Shown: positions 10,867-21,889 of the stretch, in pieces
Layout: each line of letters starts with the position of its first letter
Position numbering within the stretch: position 1 is the first letter of the stretch
Source: Podospora pseudocomata
Taxonomy: Eukaryota > Ascomycota > Sordariomycetes > Sordariales > Podosporaceae
Length of the DNA: 64,000 nucleotides
Assembly: GCF_035222375.1 (NCBI RefSeq)
Contig: NC_085888.1
Span: 558,001 to 622,000, forward strand
Reading direction: 5' to 3'
The notes under the pieces: generated by a model
Told to the model about the DNA's origin: nothing
Database searches by the model: none
The model's input: the letters and a program-made list of their open reading frames with translations, nothing else
Made by a program: the position numbers and the translations under genes

Positions 10867-12075
10867 ATGATGGGTAATTTCAAATATCCGTAAGGAAGAG
10901 GAGGAACTGTGGAGAGGACTGGGAGCAATAACATCGGGGGAGCGTGGCCTGGTTACCTAACACAACCAGGTCGACATCGAAATGGAAAAGAACAACACGG
11001 AAATGAAAACAAGAACTTCGAAGTGGAAGAAAAACAACATGGATATGGAATATAAAAGGATATACGTGGTGGCTATCCGTGTGAGACATGACATCAAGAC
11101 GCCCGAAGATTCTGAGAAAGCTATCCACCACCCACCACCACTCCACGTGGAATCAGTACCCTAACTCTGTGTAGGCAAAGAGACTTTCGTTGGGGCTTCA
11201 AGATCTGCTGGTACCTAAATAGATACGAGGTAGATAGCTCACGTGCAGCTTTCACAGTCTGGCAGCTGGCATGGAAACAGAGGAAGTACGAACGAGCGGA
11301 ATATTATCGGTCCTCAACATCTAGTGCAGACTTGGAAAGAGGAACCGTCGTGAGATCGGCGGCGTCTCACCACGGCATGGTGTCACACGAGATGAGCCCC
11401 AAGCGTATCTGAGGGTCATGGGGGATATTCTTAGGTAAGTATTGAGATCTCCACATAAAGGCCTAACTCACTATACTCATCTAATCCTGCAAGAGAGCTT
11501 AACTGGACGGAAGCTCATATGCGCGGAGTAAGGTTAGAATAAAAGCAGGCAGGCAGCGTTGAGTTGAGCATACCTAGTGCATTGTCGTGATGATCACGTT
11601 TTCAAGAAAGAGAATCTAACGAAAGGGCATTCGAAACCGAGCCTCTAAAAGTTGGATACTTTTAAACGCCTTCCCTTCACTCATACCATCTCACTGTTCG
11701 AACTTAGGGCATTAGATTCCCTGAAATCTTGCTCAGGTAAGCCACCTGTTAAGCTATGTGGATAAGGTAGTGTTTGAGCGGTAATGATTGGGGTTATCGC
11801 TGTGGCTCGATGAACGTTCACTTTTACAACTAAAACTTGTTCACGACGCCTCATGATCTCTAGATACATGTAAACTCTGTCTATCCTTTTCTCATGGTGA
11901 CTGCTCCCTTTTACCCCCGAGTCCATCACGGTTAGGGGTGTGGGTAACAGTGTCCGACACAGTGCCTCCATCTTTCGCACAGTCTTCCCCACACGCTTAA
12001 TCCGACGTCATTGAAGTTCATCTGATGCTCGGCAATTCTCACGTACCACATTTATAGGTGTAGGCCAAAGTCAAC
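10867..12075. other. Intergenic, no gene seen
   Basis: About 1.2 kb upstream of the Nudix gene. Purine-rich low-complexity DNA lies around 10980-11040. No protein, repeat array or RNA gene was recognised on either strand. Confidence 0.45.
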
Positions 12076-12972
12076 ATGTCTTCAGGAACCGATCCATCAG
12101 CCGCGAGAATTGTTTCCGTGAAACCACTGGTAAGCCTATCCTCATTACCCCATCTGGTGTATCCCATACTACCACCTCCCCTCCTTCTCACATGTCTAAC
12201 ATCTCACTCAGGAAAACAAAGACGCCCGCTGGCTCAACCTAGTCCAGTGAGCTATTCACTCTCCAAACACTCAACTCAAAGTAATAACCCCAAAATTAGA
12301 ATAGAATACCTCACCCCCGACGGACAAACCCGCCAATGGGAAGCCATCCACCGCACCACCACCCCTAAATCCAGCCCAGGCGGCGTCGACTCTGTCCACA
12401 TCATCGCCGTCCGCTCTTGCTCATCAGACCCAAGCAGGAAGGAGATTCTCCTAGAGAAACAATTCCGGCCACCAGCGGGCAAGGTCTGCATCGAGTTCCC
12501 CGCCGGACTGGTCGATCCCAACGAGAGCATCGAGACGTGTGCGCTGAGAGAGCTGAGAGAGGAGACGGGGTATGTCGGGGAGGTGATGGGCAAGGTTGGG
12601 GGGAGTATTGTGATGTTTGGATGTGAGTTTTTTTCTTCTAACTGTTGTTATGTGAAGAAGGATACGCTAACAATGAACAGCACCCGCATCTTCGGCGTAG
12701 GTTTATTTCTACAATATGAATAGACAGAATACTAACAAACACCCAGCGCCAAAACAGTCTTCATCCACGCCACCATCGACACGGGCAAACCAGAAAACCA
12801 GACCCCCGTCGCCGAACTCGAAGATGGCGAGTTCATCGAGCCATTCTGGGTCCCGCTTGCCAGTCTACACTCCCAAATCAGAAGGCTAGCCGAGGAAGGT
12901 TTCGCCATTGACAGCAAAGTTGGGATCTACGCCGAAGGCCTAGAGATGGGACGCTCGCTCAACAGTGCCTAG
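12076..12972 (+). CDS. Nudix hydrolase, ADP-ribose pyrophosphatase type (five exons)
   Basis: Exons 12076-12129, 12212-12246, 12300-12622, 12681-12696 and 12747-12972 all have GT-AG borders and sum to 654 nt (217 residues), in frame throughout. The Nudix box is complete in exon 3: G-x5-E-x7-REL-REETGYV (GLVDPNESIETCALRELREE followed by TGYV). Upstream 'RIEYLTPDGQTRQWEA' and 'KQFRPPAGK' match the YSA1 / ADP-ribose pyrophosphatase subfamily. These enzymes cut ADP-ribose to AMP and ribose 5-phosphate using Mg2+ held by the box glutamates. Exon 4 is only 16 nt long. The gene converges on the histidine phosphatase with 84 bp between the stops. Confidence 0.88.
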
Positions 12973-13056
12973 ACGCTCACTAAAAAGGACCAAAACTATA
13001 CCCCTCTGAATCCATTTCATTTTACTGCCATTCATAAACCCTCCTATCTGTCTCAC

Positions 13057-13890
13057 CTAATCCAAAACCGGCTCCTCAATCTCATCCACCAACCCATCCC
13101 CCAACTCGACCCTCTCCTCGAAACTCCACCCCAAACCCCCCTCCTTGGCAGTCCACTCCCTCTCCTGGATCTTCGCATTTCCCTCGTCCACATCCGCAAA
13201 ATCAAACACCCTGTAATCAGCATTCATGTACCACCTCCCCGTAACTCCCGCTCGCAAAAACCCCGAATGTGACACGACGATGATCGCCTTTTCTTTTCGT
13301 TGTTTCAAATCCCTGAGAACCTCTTGCCCTCTGGCCATGATGGCTTGTTTAGTGTTGAAATACTTTTTCCCAGACGGGGAGGTTTTGTCGGGATAGACTG
13401 GGTCGACATGGTCAAAGTTTACCTGAGGGAATTCAGACTTTAGAGAGGGGATGGGGGAGCCTGTGTCGCAGGGTTGGGTTGAGTTTTCTGGGGGGAAGTT
13501 AGTCATATTGTTGGGTAATGAAAGGGGAGGGAGCGGGGAATACCTTGCCACCCGGCGTGAGCTTCAAAGGGGATGCCTAAATCGCCAAAGGCTAGGAGGG
13601 CTGTCTCGATGGTTCTGCGCATGGGGCTGACGATGACGAGGCCTACTTCGAGCTCGGGGTTGGGGCCGGTGATTTTGGGGACGAGGTTTTGTTTGAGGGA
13701 GTTGCATTGGGAGCGGCCTAGGACGGAGAGTTCTGGGTCGGGGATGGTGTAGTCTTGTGTTGCTGGGAGGGGTGTTAGTTGAATATGTTCTGATATAATA
13801 CATCGTAGTATTAGGAAGATAGAAGGGGCACTTATTGTCAACATTGTGAAGGGCCTGGGCGTGCCGGACTAGGATGATAGTTGGTGGCAT
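13057..13890 (-). CDS. Histidine phosphatase (phosphoglycerate-mutase-like)
   Basis: All hallmarks are present: the RHG motif at the start (TIILVRHAQALHN), 'VIVSPMRRTIETAL' and 'IIVVSHSGFLRA'. The last intron is clear (13488-13543; exon 3 is 13487-13057). The first intron is a puzzle. Exon 1 runs from 13890 through codon 19 (ALHNVDN), and exon 2 is certain from 'DYTIPDPELSVLG', yet no GT-AG pair joins them in frame. A GC donor after AAGT (AAGT|GCCCCT) with the CCCAG acceptor would work. Otherwise there is a one-base error or mutation. Family members are broad phosphatases or mutases that act through a phospho-histidine. The substrate is unknown. Confidence 0.78.
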
Positions 13891-14217
13891 GGTGAGATTA
13901 CAAGTTTAGGTTGCCAAAGTCAAAGTTGGATGGAAACAAGACAAGTTCAAATATGACTTTGTAGAAGTATCGTTCCATGTCTGTGGCGTAAGGTGAGAGG
14001 TTGGGCTTCCTGGACCGTGAGTCAGGGGTGAGATGAACACTGTGCTGGCACTTGGCGGTCACCCACGTCAGCACAGTGCGCATCGTTAGAGCGCAAACTG
14101 TTTGCGCCAAGCTATCGGTGACGGGCCGCGCGATTGACCTTTTCTTTTTGCTGGCACAACACGTTCCAGCACCATCATCAAGCCTTCAAGGTTCTCAGCA
14201 AGCAATTGACCGTCATC
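13891..14217. promoter_or_regulatory. Divergent promoter with two palindromes
   Basis: This 327-bp region separates the histidine phosphatase (minus) from the CTNNBL1 homolog (plus). It contains a perfect 10-bp inverted repeat, CACTGTGCTG (14038-14047) with CAGCACAGTG (14069-14078). It also has a 17-bp near-perfect palindrome, GCGCAAACTGTTTGCGC, at 14091-14107 (8-bp arms, 1-base centre), about 110 bp before the plus-strand ATG. Both could bind dimeric factors; this is inference only. Confidence 0.4.
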
Positions 14218-15963
14218 ATGCCCAGCAAACGGAAGCTGGATCTTCCCCCGGCTGAAATCTACAAAGCAGCCAAACTCGCCTCCAATGGCTCCCGACATGC
14301 TCACGTAGAGGAAGACGACGATCTCGAAGCTGGTCCAGCTCCCCCACCAGAAGACGATGATGGCGACTACGGTCCATCAGCGCCACCAGAGGATGACGAC
14401 GGCGACGACGAAGAAGGCCGATTCTTTGGCGGCGGGATAACAGAAACAGAAAAAGAAGTCCTCGATTTTATGGATTCCAATCAACAATCCACCGCGTTTG
14501 ACGCAGGCCCCGAAACGATCGACGGCTCCTGGCTCAAGAAAACCGCCCTCTCCTTCGAGAAGAAAATCTCGCGCAACGCCGAGCTCCGCGCCAAATTCGA
14601 AAACGACCCCAGCAAGTTCATCGACTCGGAAGCCGACCTCGACTCGGCAATCAAGTCCCTCTCCATCCTCTCCGACCACCCATCCCTCTACCCCCTCTTC
14701 GCCCAGCTCGGCAGCGCCGCCAGCCTCGTTTCCTTGCTAGCCCACGAGAACACCGACATCGCCATCGACGCAGTAGAGATCCTCTCCGAGCTCACAGACC
14801 AAGATGTCTCCGCCTCCGAACCCGACTGGTCCTCCCTCGTCAACGCCTGCCTCGAGGCCGATCTGTTAGGTCTCCTAACCTCCAACTTTTCCCGCCTAGA
14901 CGAAACCAACGAGTCCGACCGCGAGGGGGTATACCACGCCCTCTCCCTCCTCGAAAACCTTTCCAGTTCCCCAACCATATGCGACAAACTCGGCTCTGAC
15001 AAGCCCCTGGTTCAATACCTCCTGAACCGCATCTCCACCCCCCAAGAGAAGGAAACCTCCCAAAACAAACAATACTCCGCCGAAATCCTGGCCATCCTCG
15101 TCTCCTCCTCCCTTCGCAACCGGACTTGTCTCGTATCCCTCAACGCGGTGGATATTCTCCTTCAACAGATCGCCCCTTACCGCAAACGCGACCCAGACAA
15201 GAGCTCATCATCTTACACCCCCGAATTCATCCGCAACTCATTCGAGTGTCTATCCAGTCTTGTCTCCTCTCCCGAAGGGAAAAAAGCCTTTATCGAAGCA
15301 GAAGGGGTGGAGCTCTGTCTCATTATGCTGAAGGACGGGGGCCCAAAGATAACCAAACCGTCCTCACTACGACTGCTCGACCACGCATGCGCGTTTTCTC
15401 CCGAGATGGCAACCAAGATTGTGACAGAGGGGGGGTTGAAGACTTTGTTTACGATGTTTATGAAGAATAAGACTTCTGTAGGGCAGACAACGGAGCATCT
15501 AATCGGGATATTTGCCTCGATGCTTCGTTTCCTACCAGCCGAGTCCCCTGAACGAATCAGGACGCTGGCAAAGTTTGTCGAGAAGGAGTATGAGAAATTA
15601 GAAAAGACAGTGCAGCTAAGGAGGGAGTACGCTGCCAGGTTGGGGGTAGTGGATGCTGCTATTCAAGAAGAAAATAACACGCTGGATAGGAAAGAGAGGG
15701 AGGAAATGGAGGATGAGTTCTTCTCCAGGAGGCTAGATGCGGGGTTGTTTTGCTTGCAGAGTATAGATGTTGTTCTTGCCTGGCTCATCGCGGAGGATGA
15801 TGGCGCTAGGGACAAAATCAAAAAGTTGTTGGCCGACCGGGATGAGGATCTTGGGGTGTTGAGGAAAACGATACAAGAGCAGATTGAGGGGGTGGATGAG
15901 GGGGGCGAGGATGGGAGGGAGACGAAGGAGATGTTGAGTACGTTGATCAGGTTTTTGGTGTGA
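14218..15963 (+). CDS. Beta-catenin-like protein 1 homolog (splicing-associated ARM protein)
   Basis: A single exon of 581 residues. The ATG at 14218 (MPSKRKLDLPPAEIYKAAKL) is the family-like start; an in-frame ATG at 14134 adds 28 unlikely residues. A nuclear-type basic start is followed by an acidic stretch (EEDDDLEAGPAPPPEDDD) and then the conserved 'ETEKEVLDFMDSN' region. Armadillo-like helices follow (SLSILSDHPSLYPLFAQLGS, ENTDIAIDAVEILSELTDQD, SLLENLSSS), then 'SLRLLDHACAF' and a charged C-terminal coil. CTNNBL1 proteins associate with the Prp19/CDC5L complex in pre-mRNA splicing. Length and motif order match the family well. Confidence 0.9.
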   Translation: MPSKRKLDLPPAEIYKAAKLASNGSRHAHVEEDDDLEAGPAPPPEDDDGDYGPSAPPEDDDGDDEEGRFFGGGITETEKEVLDFMDSNQQSTAFDAGPETIDGSWLKKTALSFEKKISRNAELRAKFENDPSKFIDSEADLDSAIKSLSILSDHPSLYPLFAQLGSAASLVSLLAHENTDIAIDAVEILSELTDQDVSASEPDWSSLVNACLEADLLGLLTSNFSRLDETNESDREGVYHALSLLENLSSSPTICDKLGSDKPLVQYLLNRISTPQEKETSQNKQYSAEILAILVSSSLRNRTCLVSLNAVDILLQQIAPYRKRDPDKSSSSYTPEFIRNSFECLSSLVSSPEGKKAFIEAEGVELCLIMLKDGGPKITKPSSLRLLDHACAFSPEMATKIVTEGGLKTLFTMFMKNKTSVGQTTEHLIGIFASMLRFLPAESPERIRTLAKFVEKEYEKLEKTVQLRREYAARLGVVDAAIQEENNTLDRKEREEMEDEFFSRRLDAGLFCLQSIDVVLAWLIAEDDGARDKIKKLLADRDEDLGVLRKTIQEQIEGVDEGGEDGRETKEMLSTLIRFLV

Positions 15964-16142
15964 AGTTGTAATAAGAAATTAAGAAACCACACGGGACAGT
16001 GGAAAGAATGTAAAGCGATGGCAAAATGATTATGTGAATCTTAGGTGACTAAACGCCCGCAAAAATAATACACTGCTCTCTCCTTCTATCCTCTGTCAAT
16101 CCCCCTCTCACTAACGCCCCCCCCTTGTATCATGACCACCCC

Positions 16143-16801
16143 TCAAGCAGCAATAGGCTCCGGCCTGGGGTTAAACACAGCCTCGAGCAGATCATTGATG
16201 ACCGCGTCCTGGTTCTTCTTGCCCGCCTCCCTGATCTTGGCGATCTGAGCGTCGGCCTCCTTGTTGGCTTCTTCCTCGGCGGCCTTGTTGCCTTGGCTGT
16301 GCTGTACTTTCCATTAGCACCCAGTCCCCCTCTATTTTCTCTCCAGAAGACAAACCTCGGCCTCAAACTTCTTGTACTCCTCCTCCTTCTTGGTGCGGTA
16401 GGCTTCGATCTCCTTTTTGGCTTCGTCGCGGGCTTCACGGACGCGCTTGGTGCGGTCTGTTTTTTTGTGAGTGGTTGCTCGATCGGTGTGGTGGTATGGG
16501 AAGGGGACGGGAACGTACACTCGCGAGCTAGACAGGACGGACAGAGGGGTGTTAGCTTTGTTTATGGGATAACAGTCGGGCGGTTGGAGGTGGGGGGAGA
16601 ATACCCTTTTGCACAATCTTGCTGGCGTCTCTCTCAGCCTACTAATATGTCAACTACCACGTCATGGAATACATGCTGGCAAAAGGGCGACAAACGTCGA
16701 GAAGGGTCTGGATCCCGGCGGAGTTTTGGGCCGACTGTAGACAGAGCAAGCTGTTAGCAACGGTGATGGATGCGACGGGGGGCAATGGCAAGGCAGACCA
16801 T
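16143..16801 (-). CDS. vma10: V-type H+-ATPase subunit G (six exons, two of them tiny)
   Basis: Six exons on the minus strand (16801-16799, 16734-16696, 16638-16605, 16527-16519, 16456-16356, 16301-16143) sum to 345 nt and give 114 residues, exactly the yeast Vma10 length. The product begins MSAQNSAGIQTLLDAERDA, passes through KAREYRTKRVREARDEAKKE and ends NPRPEPIAA. It is a long alpha-helical peripheral-stalk protein that pairs with subunit E in the V1 sector on vacuolar membranes. Exon 1 is just the ATG and exon 4 is 9 nt (CTCGCGAGT), framed by TAG| and |GTACGT. Only this arrangement restores the conserved AREYRTKR. The donor after the ATG (GTCTGC) is weak. Confidence 0.88.
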
Positions 16802-17205
16802 CTTTAATGTATGGGTCTGTAGTTATCTCAAGCTTGGTTGGCTGGTTGGTTGGGAAGGAGGAAAAAGCGACACTGGCTGGCGTGATTACAAGTCGTGTTG
16901 AGTTGATGTCAATGTCTAGATAGGTCGATGGATGGATTCAATGCTCTTGTTCTGATGTTGTCGCTGCTGCGCAACCAACAGCAGCTCCCACACCACAGCT
17001 CCCCCCGCAAGGCAGGGATCCAGGGTTCACCCTGCCGCTGACGCTGACGTACATTTTGCCTGCCGCCAGAACCCAACAAACAGGCGGTCAGAACCGGCAG
17101 AATTGATCGCCCTCTCAACATCCCATGTGTCAATCGCAATGCGACTGACAAATCGATTGGAAATAACCTCTCCCAAAACGAATCGTCACAATAACAAACC
17201 AAAAA
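16802..17205. promoter_or_regulatory. Divergent promoter between vma10 and pet117
   Basis: About 400 bp shared by two divergent housekeeping genes. No gene is seen. No clear TATA element was recognised. Confidence 0.4.
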
Positions 17206-17550
17206 ATGTCAAAAGCCTCCAAATTCACCCTCCTGGGAACCTCCCTCTTCGCGCTGGGCACAGTCGTCTTCGTGCACTACCAGCAAAAGGCCGAGCAACA
17301 AGTATGTTCATCCCAAACCTCCAATCTAGATGGCCAGGATAGGTTATTGACCCGAGAACAGGCCATGCACCAAGGCGTAATCCGCGACATGGAACAACAA
17401 CGCCTAAAACGCGAGCGACAAGCCGACTTCGACATGCAGCGCGCCCTCGAGGCCGAGTACAAAAAGGACCAAAGCGTCAGGGACACAACCGCCGAGATGG
17501 ACCCAGCACTGTCAAAAAGAGGGGGGTTGAACGTGCCGGTAGCCAGGTAG
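17206..17550 (+). CDS. pet117: PET117-like cytochrome c oxidase assembly protein
   Basis: Exons 17206-17301 and 17362-17550 give 94 residues: an N-terminal membrane/targeting helix (SKFTLLGTSLFALGTVVFVHY), then a charged helix 'AMHQGVIRDMEQQRLKRERQ' and 'DFDMQRALEAEYKKDQSVRD', the signature of PET117. PET117 sits at the mitochondrial inner membrane and is needed for assembly of complex IV. The intron (GTATGT...ACAG, 60 bp) is a multiple of three without a stop, so an unspliced message would still be open and would insert 20 residues. Splicing is favoured because the join QQ|AMHQG matches the family. It is divergent from vma10 and convergent with rpb2. Confidence 0.85.
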   Translation: MSKASKFTLLGTSLFALGTVVFVHYQQKAEQQVCSSQTSNLDGQDRLLTREQAMHQGVIRDMEQQRLKRERQADFDMQRALEAEYKKDQSVRDTTAEMDPALSKRGGLNVPVAR

Positions 17551-17998
17551 CATTGGTGGTGGTCAAGGGAAGAGAAAAACACACAGAGAGATAGATACCC
17601 ACGATGGCTTCATGTATAAAATATGTATCATTACACTTCTCACACATCATCTTACGTACCATATTGTTTGCGCTTATATCTACAAGCAAACAAACGCAAA
17701 AGACGAAATGATAATCCCCCCCGCTTCCAGTCTCGCTGCTGCCTTTCAAACGCAGAAACGTTGCCGGCTCCTAAACCAAAGCCCACTTCAGAATAATGCC
17801 CATCCCTACCTGGCAGGCTACCTTTTAATGACAAAACCTCTTGCAAAAACGCCAAAACGTCCCCTTGCCCAAAACGGATGCATGTGAATTTTATTTGTTT
17901 TGTTGCTCCCCTCTTGACGGCTAGCTTGATTGCTGGGTATGGTTGCTTGCCGCCATTCTCAACGAGACACCTTTGCGGTACCCAACCCCTCAGCGCGA
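17551..17998. other. Convergent 3' region of pet117 and rpb2
   Basis: About 450 bp holding the 3' ends of two facing genes. A/T-rich parts occur near 17610-17700. Nothing else was recognised. Confidence 0.45.
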
Positions 17999-20900
17999 CT
18001 AGCGGACCGAGATACCCGACCTGCTGGTAAACATGCGCGAGGCAATGCCCATCGACATGAGCTCCTGGAAAAGCAGCTTGGCTGCGTACGGCATGTGTAC
18101 CTGCGCAATCTTGGTCTTGTTCTTGCAAGGCCGGCATTCGAAGGATTGCTTGGTGAGGTTCCTGGAAAAATCATCGTTAGCATCTTGTTGATGAAAAATA
18201 AAAAGGGGGACCTACGCGATAGGCGTCATCAACCCGCAAATCTCGCAAATGTGCACGCGGTACGCATCAGACACCTCAAACAGACGCTCCTTCAAGAACG
18301 ATGCGGCGCCGTGGGCAATCATACAATCACGTTCCATTTCTCCGAAACGGAGACCGCCGTCTCTGGCACGACCCTCAACCGGCTGACGGGTCATGATCTG
18401 GACCGGTCCACGAGCACGCGCGTGGATCTTGTCGTCCACCATGTGTCTGAGACGCTGGTAGTAGGTGGGACCAAAGAAGCACTGGGCCCGGAGCTTGCGT
18501 CCAGTGTGGCCGTGGTACAGGATCTCGAAGCCACGAGACTGGTACCCCTGCTCGCGGAGCAGGTCAGAGACTGAGTCGACCGTCACGTCCGTAAAGGGGG
18601 TGGCGTCGCCTTCCAGGCCCTTAAGTGTGGCCACCTTGGAGAGCAGACACTCGACCAAATGGGCAATGGTCATACGGGACGGAATGGCGTGGGGGTTGAT
18701 GATGATGTCTGGCGTGATGCCTTCGGCCGTAAAGGGCATGTCTTCCATCCGATAGGTGAGTCCAATGGTACCTTTTTGCCCGTGGCGAGACGCAAACTTG
18801 TCGCCAATCTGAGGAATCTTGGTTGTCCGCACCCTGACCTTGACGTAGCGCATGCCGTCTTGGTTGGTCGTGAGCACGACCGAGTCCACAATACCACTCT
18901 CGGTGCTGCGAAGAGGCGTCGACGCATCACGCTTGACATGCTGCTGCTGCCGCTGCCCGAGTTCGGCATTGTCAGGGTTGATGGGCGACGTCTTTCCGAT
19001 GATGATGTCTTCGCCCGACACACGGATGCCAGGAGCAATGATTCCGTCAGCATCCAGTTTGTCGTACGTCCCGTGTTTCAACCTCAACGTGTCACCGCGG
19101 GTTGGCTTCTCAAACATCTCCACAATGTTGATACCCACCCGCTTCTCGCAGTCCGTGTAGGAACGGAAGAACAGACTGCGGAAGATGCCGCGATCAATGC
19201 TGCTCTGGTTCATGACGACGGAATCTTCCTGGTTGTAGCCAGAATAACAGAGGATGGCCACAATGGCGTTCTGACCGGCAGGCAACTCACGGAACTTGAG
19301 GAACTCCATGGACCGCGTGGTAGCCAACGGCTTTTGTGGGTAGTACAGAATATTGGCCATGGTGTCCATGCGGCGGGAATAGTTGGTAAGGAAGAAGCCC
19401 ATGGCCTGCTTACCCATGGCAGACTGGTATGTGTTACGGGGCGACTGGTTGTGGTCGGGGAACGGAATGATACTGGCGCAGATACCGAGAAGCATGGCGG
19501 GGTGGATTTCGCAATGCGTGTACATGTGTGTCGTCTTGTTGACCTTGGTGCGGATCCTGTTGTTGCCTTGGCCAGAGGTGGTTTCGATATGGAATCCTAG
19601 CTTGGTCATGCGGAAATCATCCAGATCCTGAGGGGTCATGCAGATCATGGTGGTTTCTTCCTCCTCGGCGTCCAGGTATTCAATGGCCCCCGACTTAAGG
19701 AGACCTTGCCAACCCCAGTAGTCCGGGTGATACTTGCCAAGTTCCTTGTCCCTTTGGAGCCTGGCAATGTGGTCCTTGTTGAGAATAAGTTGCCCTTTTT
19801 CTACGCCGTGGTTGCCCTTCTCCTCTTGCTCAACAGTGAAGAGCGGTCTCATGACACGGCCGGCATCAGAGAAGATCTTGAACTCGCGCTCGCGAATGTC
19901 CCGAACAAGGGACACTTCGAAACTGATGACATTCTTCCGCCTCAGATCTTGTACCAACGTGACGAGCTGCTTGGGGTCGTTGTGCACACCCACCCATGTG
20001 CCGTTCACAAACACCTTGGTCGCGTTGGGCGCACGAAGCGGCTCGTACTCCTCCAAGACATCCATGCCGCGGGCCGTCATGAAGTCGACGATTGGGTCAG
20101 CCGGAGTACCCACACTCACGTAGCACATCAGAGACAAGTTCTTGACCAGACCGCAAGCCTGTCCCTCGGGCGTCTCGGCTGGGCAGACCAAACCCCAATG
20201 GGTGTTGTGAAGCTGTCTGGGTTTGGCAAGCTTGCCGTCACGCCCGATGGGCGTATTGGTACGTCTCAAATGGGACAGCGTGGAGGCAAAGGTATAACGG
20301 TTCAACACCTGTGACACACCAGCCGTGGAGCTCATGGCCTTCTTCTGATCACCCCAGTTCCCGGTGGCCAACGAGTACTTGAGAGCGTTTGTCAATGTGT
20401 TGGCCTTGATGCCGAGGGCCAGAGTGAAATGCTTGTTGGTATCGAGGCAGCGCTTCATGTACCCCATGAGATCCTGTGTCATGCGACGAACAACGCCACG
20501 GAAGAGCTTGGCCAAAAGCGGACCAGCCAGATCCAACCTCTTCTTGCCAAAGTGATCACGGTCGTCAGTATCCCTGCGACCGAGCGCGCATTGGAGAAGC
20601 TTGTTGACCATGTAGCCCAAGAAGAAGGCTTTCCTCGTTTCACAACCTTCTGTCTGTGAGATGTGGGGCAACATCTCCTTCTGAAGAAGATCCTTCGCGG
20701 CCCTGATGCGGTTCATGCGGTTCTGACCCATATTCCCGTTGCCACGCTTGCCGATAAAGTCCAGAGCGATTTCTCGGTCCTGGATGCAGAAAGCCTCCTC
20801 GATGCAAGGCCGCAAAGCCTCGAGCATCTGTGTGTCCTTCCGATCGTAGCAAATGTGGTTCAGGATATCCTCGTCGGACACAATGCCAAGAGCACGGAAG

Positions 20901-21889
20901 ACGATGGCGAGGGAGACGTCCTCACGGACGTAAGGCAGAGTAACGCTCACGGTATTGGCCAATCTGCCCTTCTCGTTGGATGCCTTGGTGTGCAACTTCA
21001 TTTGCAGCGACGAAATCAGACGAGAGCCCTTTTCAAGAGCACTCCTGATCTCAGCCTGGTACGAGACACTACCTCCTGGTGGCTTCTTGAAGACTTGGAC
21101 AATGTTGGCCGCCGATCGCTCCTGGGCGATCAAGACCTTCTCGGAACCGTTGATGATAAAGTAACCACCCTGGTCGTAAGGGCACTCGTTGAGCACAAAG
21201 AGCGACTCGTCGTCCTCGCCGTACAAGTGGCAGATTTGCGACTTGACCATGACGGGAAGCTTGCCGAGGAAAATGAGATCGCCCCTATCGTTCTCCCCCT
21301 TGGAGCCCTCTCCAGGCATGTCGCTCTCTTCCTCCTCCCATCGAATCGTCATCGGGTGCTCGCCCGTCTCCCGCATAAGCTCGTGCTGCTCATCGTCCAG
21401 CTCGTTTAGTGGAACGGGCTCGTTGATGGCAACACGGGCGCGCTTGGAAACCTTGCAGTACATGGGCGCAGAGTATGTGAGGTTACGGTCGCGGCACTCG
21501 TAGGGCAAGAGGCTGGTTGTCTCGCCTGAAATTTCGGTGAGGGTGGGCTTCGAGATCATGACGTTGCCGAAATGAATGTCGTATCTCCGCAGGGCGATAT
21601 CTCTGCCCTGGTCGTCACCGGGATTGGGATGGTCGAGTGTGAGATCGGCATATTCGTCGACGAGAGACTGGATGGTGCTGCTGGTGAATTCATCAAAAGA
21701 ATCAATCTGTTGCGACACCAGACCCTTCATATCAAAGTAGGCCGAGATGACATCCCAGCAGTCCTCCGGTGTGATGGCGGCCTCGTCCTGATCGACGCCC
21801 AACTCGTCGCCATTTTCGTAGTTGTTGTCATCGTCGAACTCGTCGCCGTAGCCGCCATACGACTGACTCTGGGTCGCGTAATCAGCCAT
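17999..21889 (-). CDS. rpb2: RNA polymerase II second-largest subunit (two exons)
   Basis: The large exon 21889-18216 and a final exon 18161-17999 (54-bp intron, GTAGGT...TTCCAG) give 1278 residues, in frame. Landmarks are the acidic N-terminus ([15 protein letters not shown]), '[20 protein letters not shown]', the '[18 protein letters not shown]' switch, '[16 protein letters not shown]', '[12 protein letters not shown]' and the C-terminal zinc ribbon split by the intron ([11 protein letters not shown], then [10 protein letters not shown]), ending with the '[18 protein letters not shown]' clamp region. This is a core catalytic subunit of Pol II in the nucleus. The gene is intact and typical; it is also the standard phylogenetic marker of the window. 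Confidence 0.97.

Noticed and set aside
18659-19600. 313-codon plus-strand open frame
   Set aside because: It lies wholly antisense to the conserved rpb2 coding sequence and has no family-like motifs; it follows from the codon bias of rpb2.
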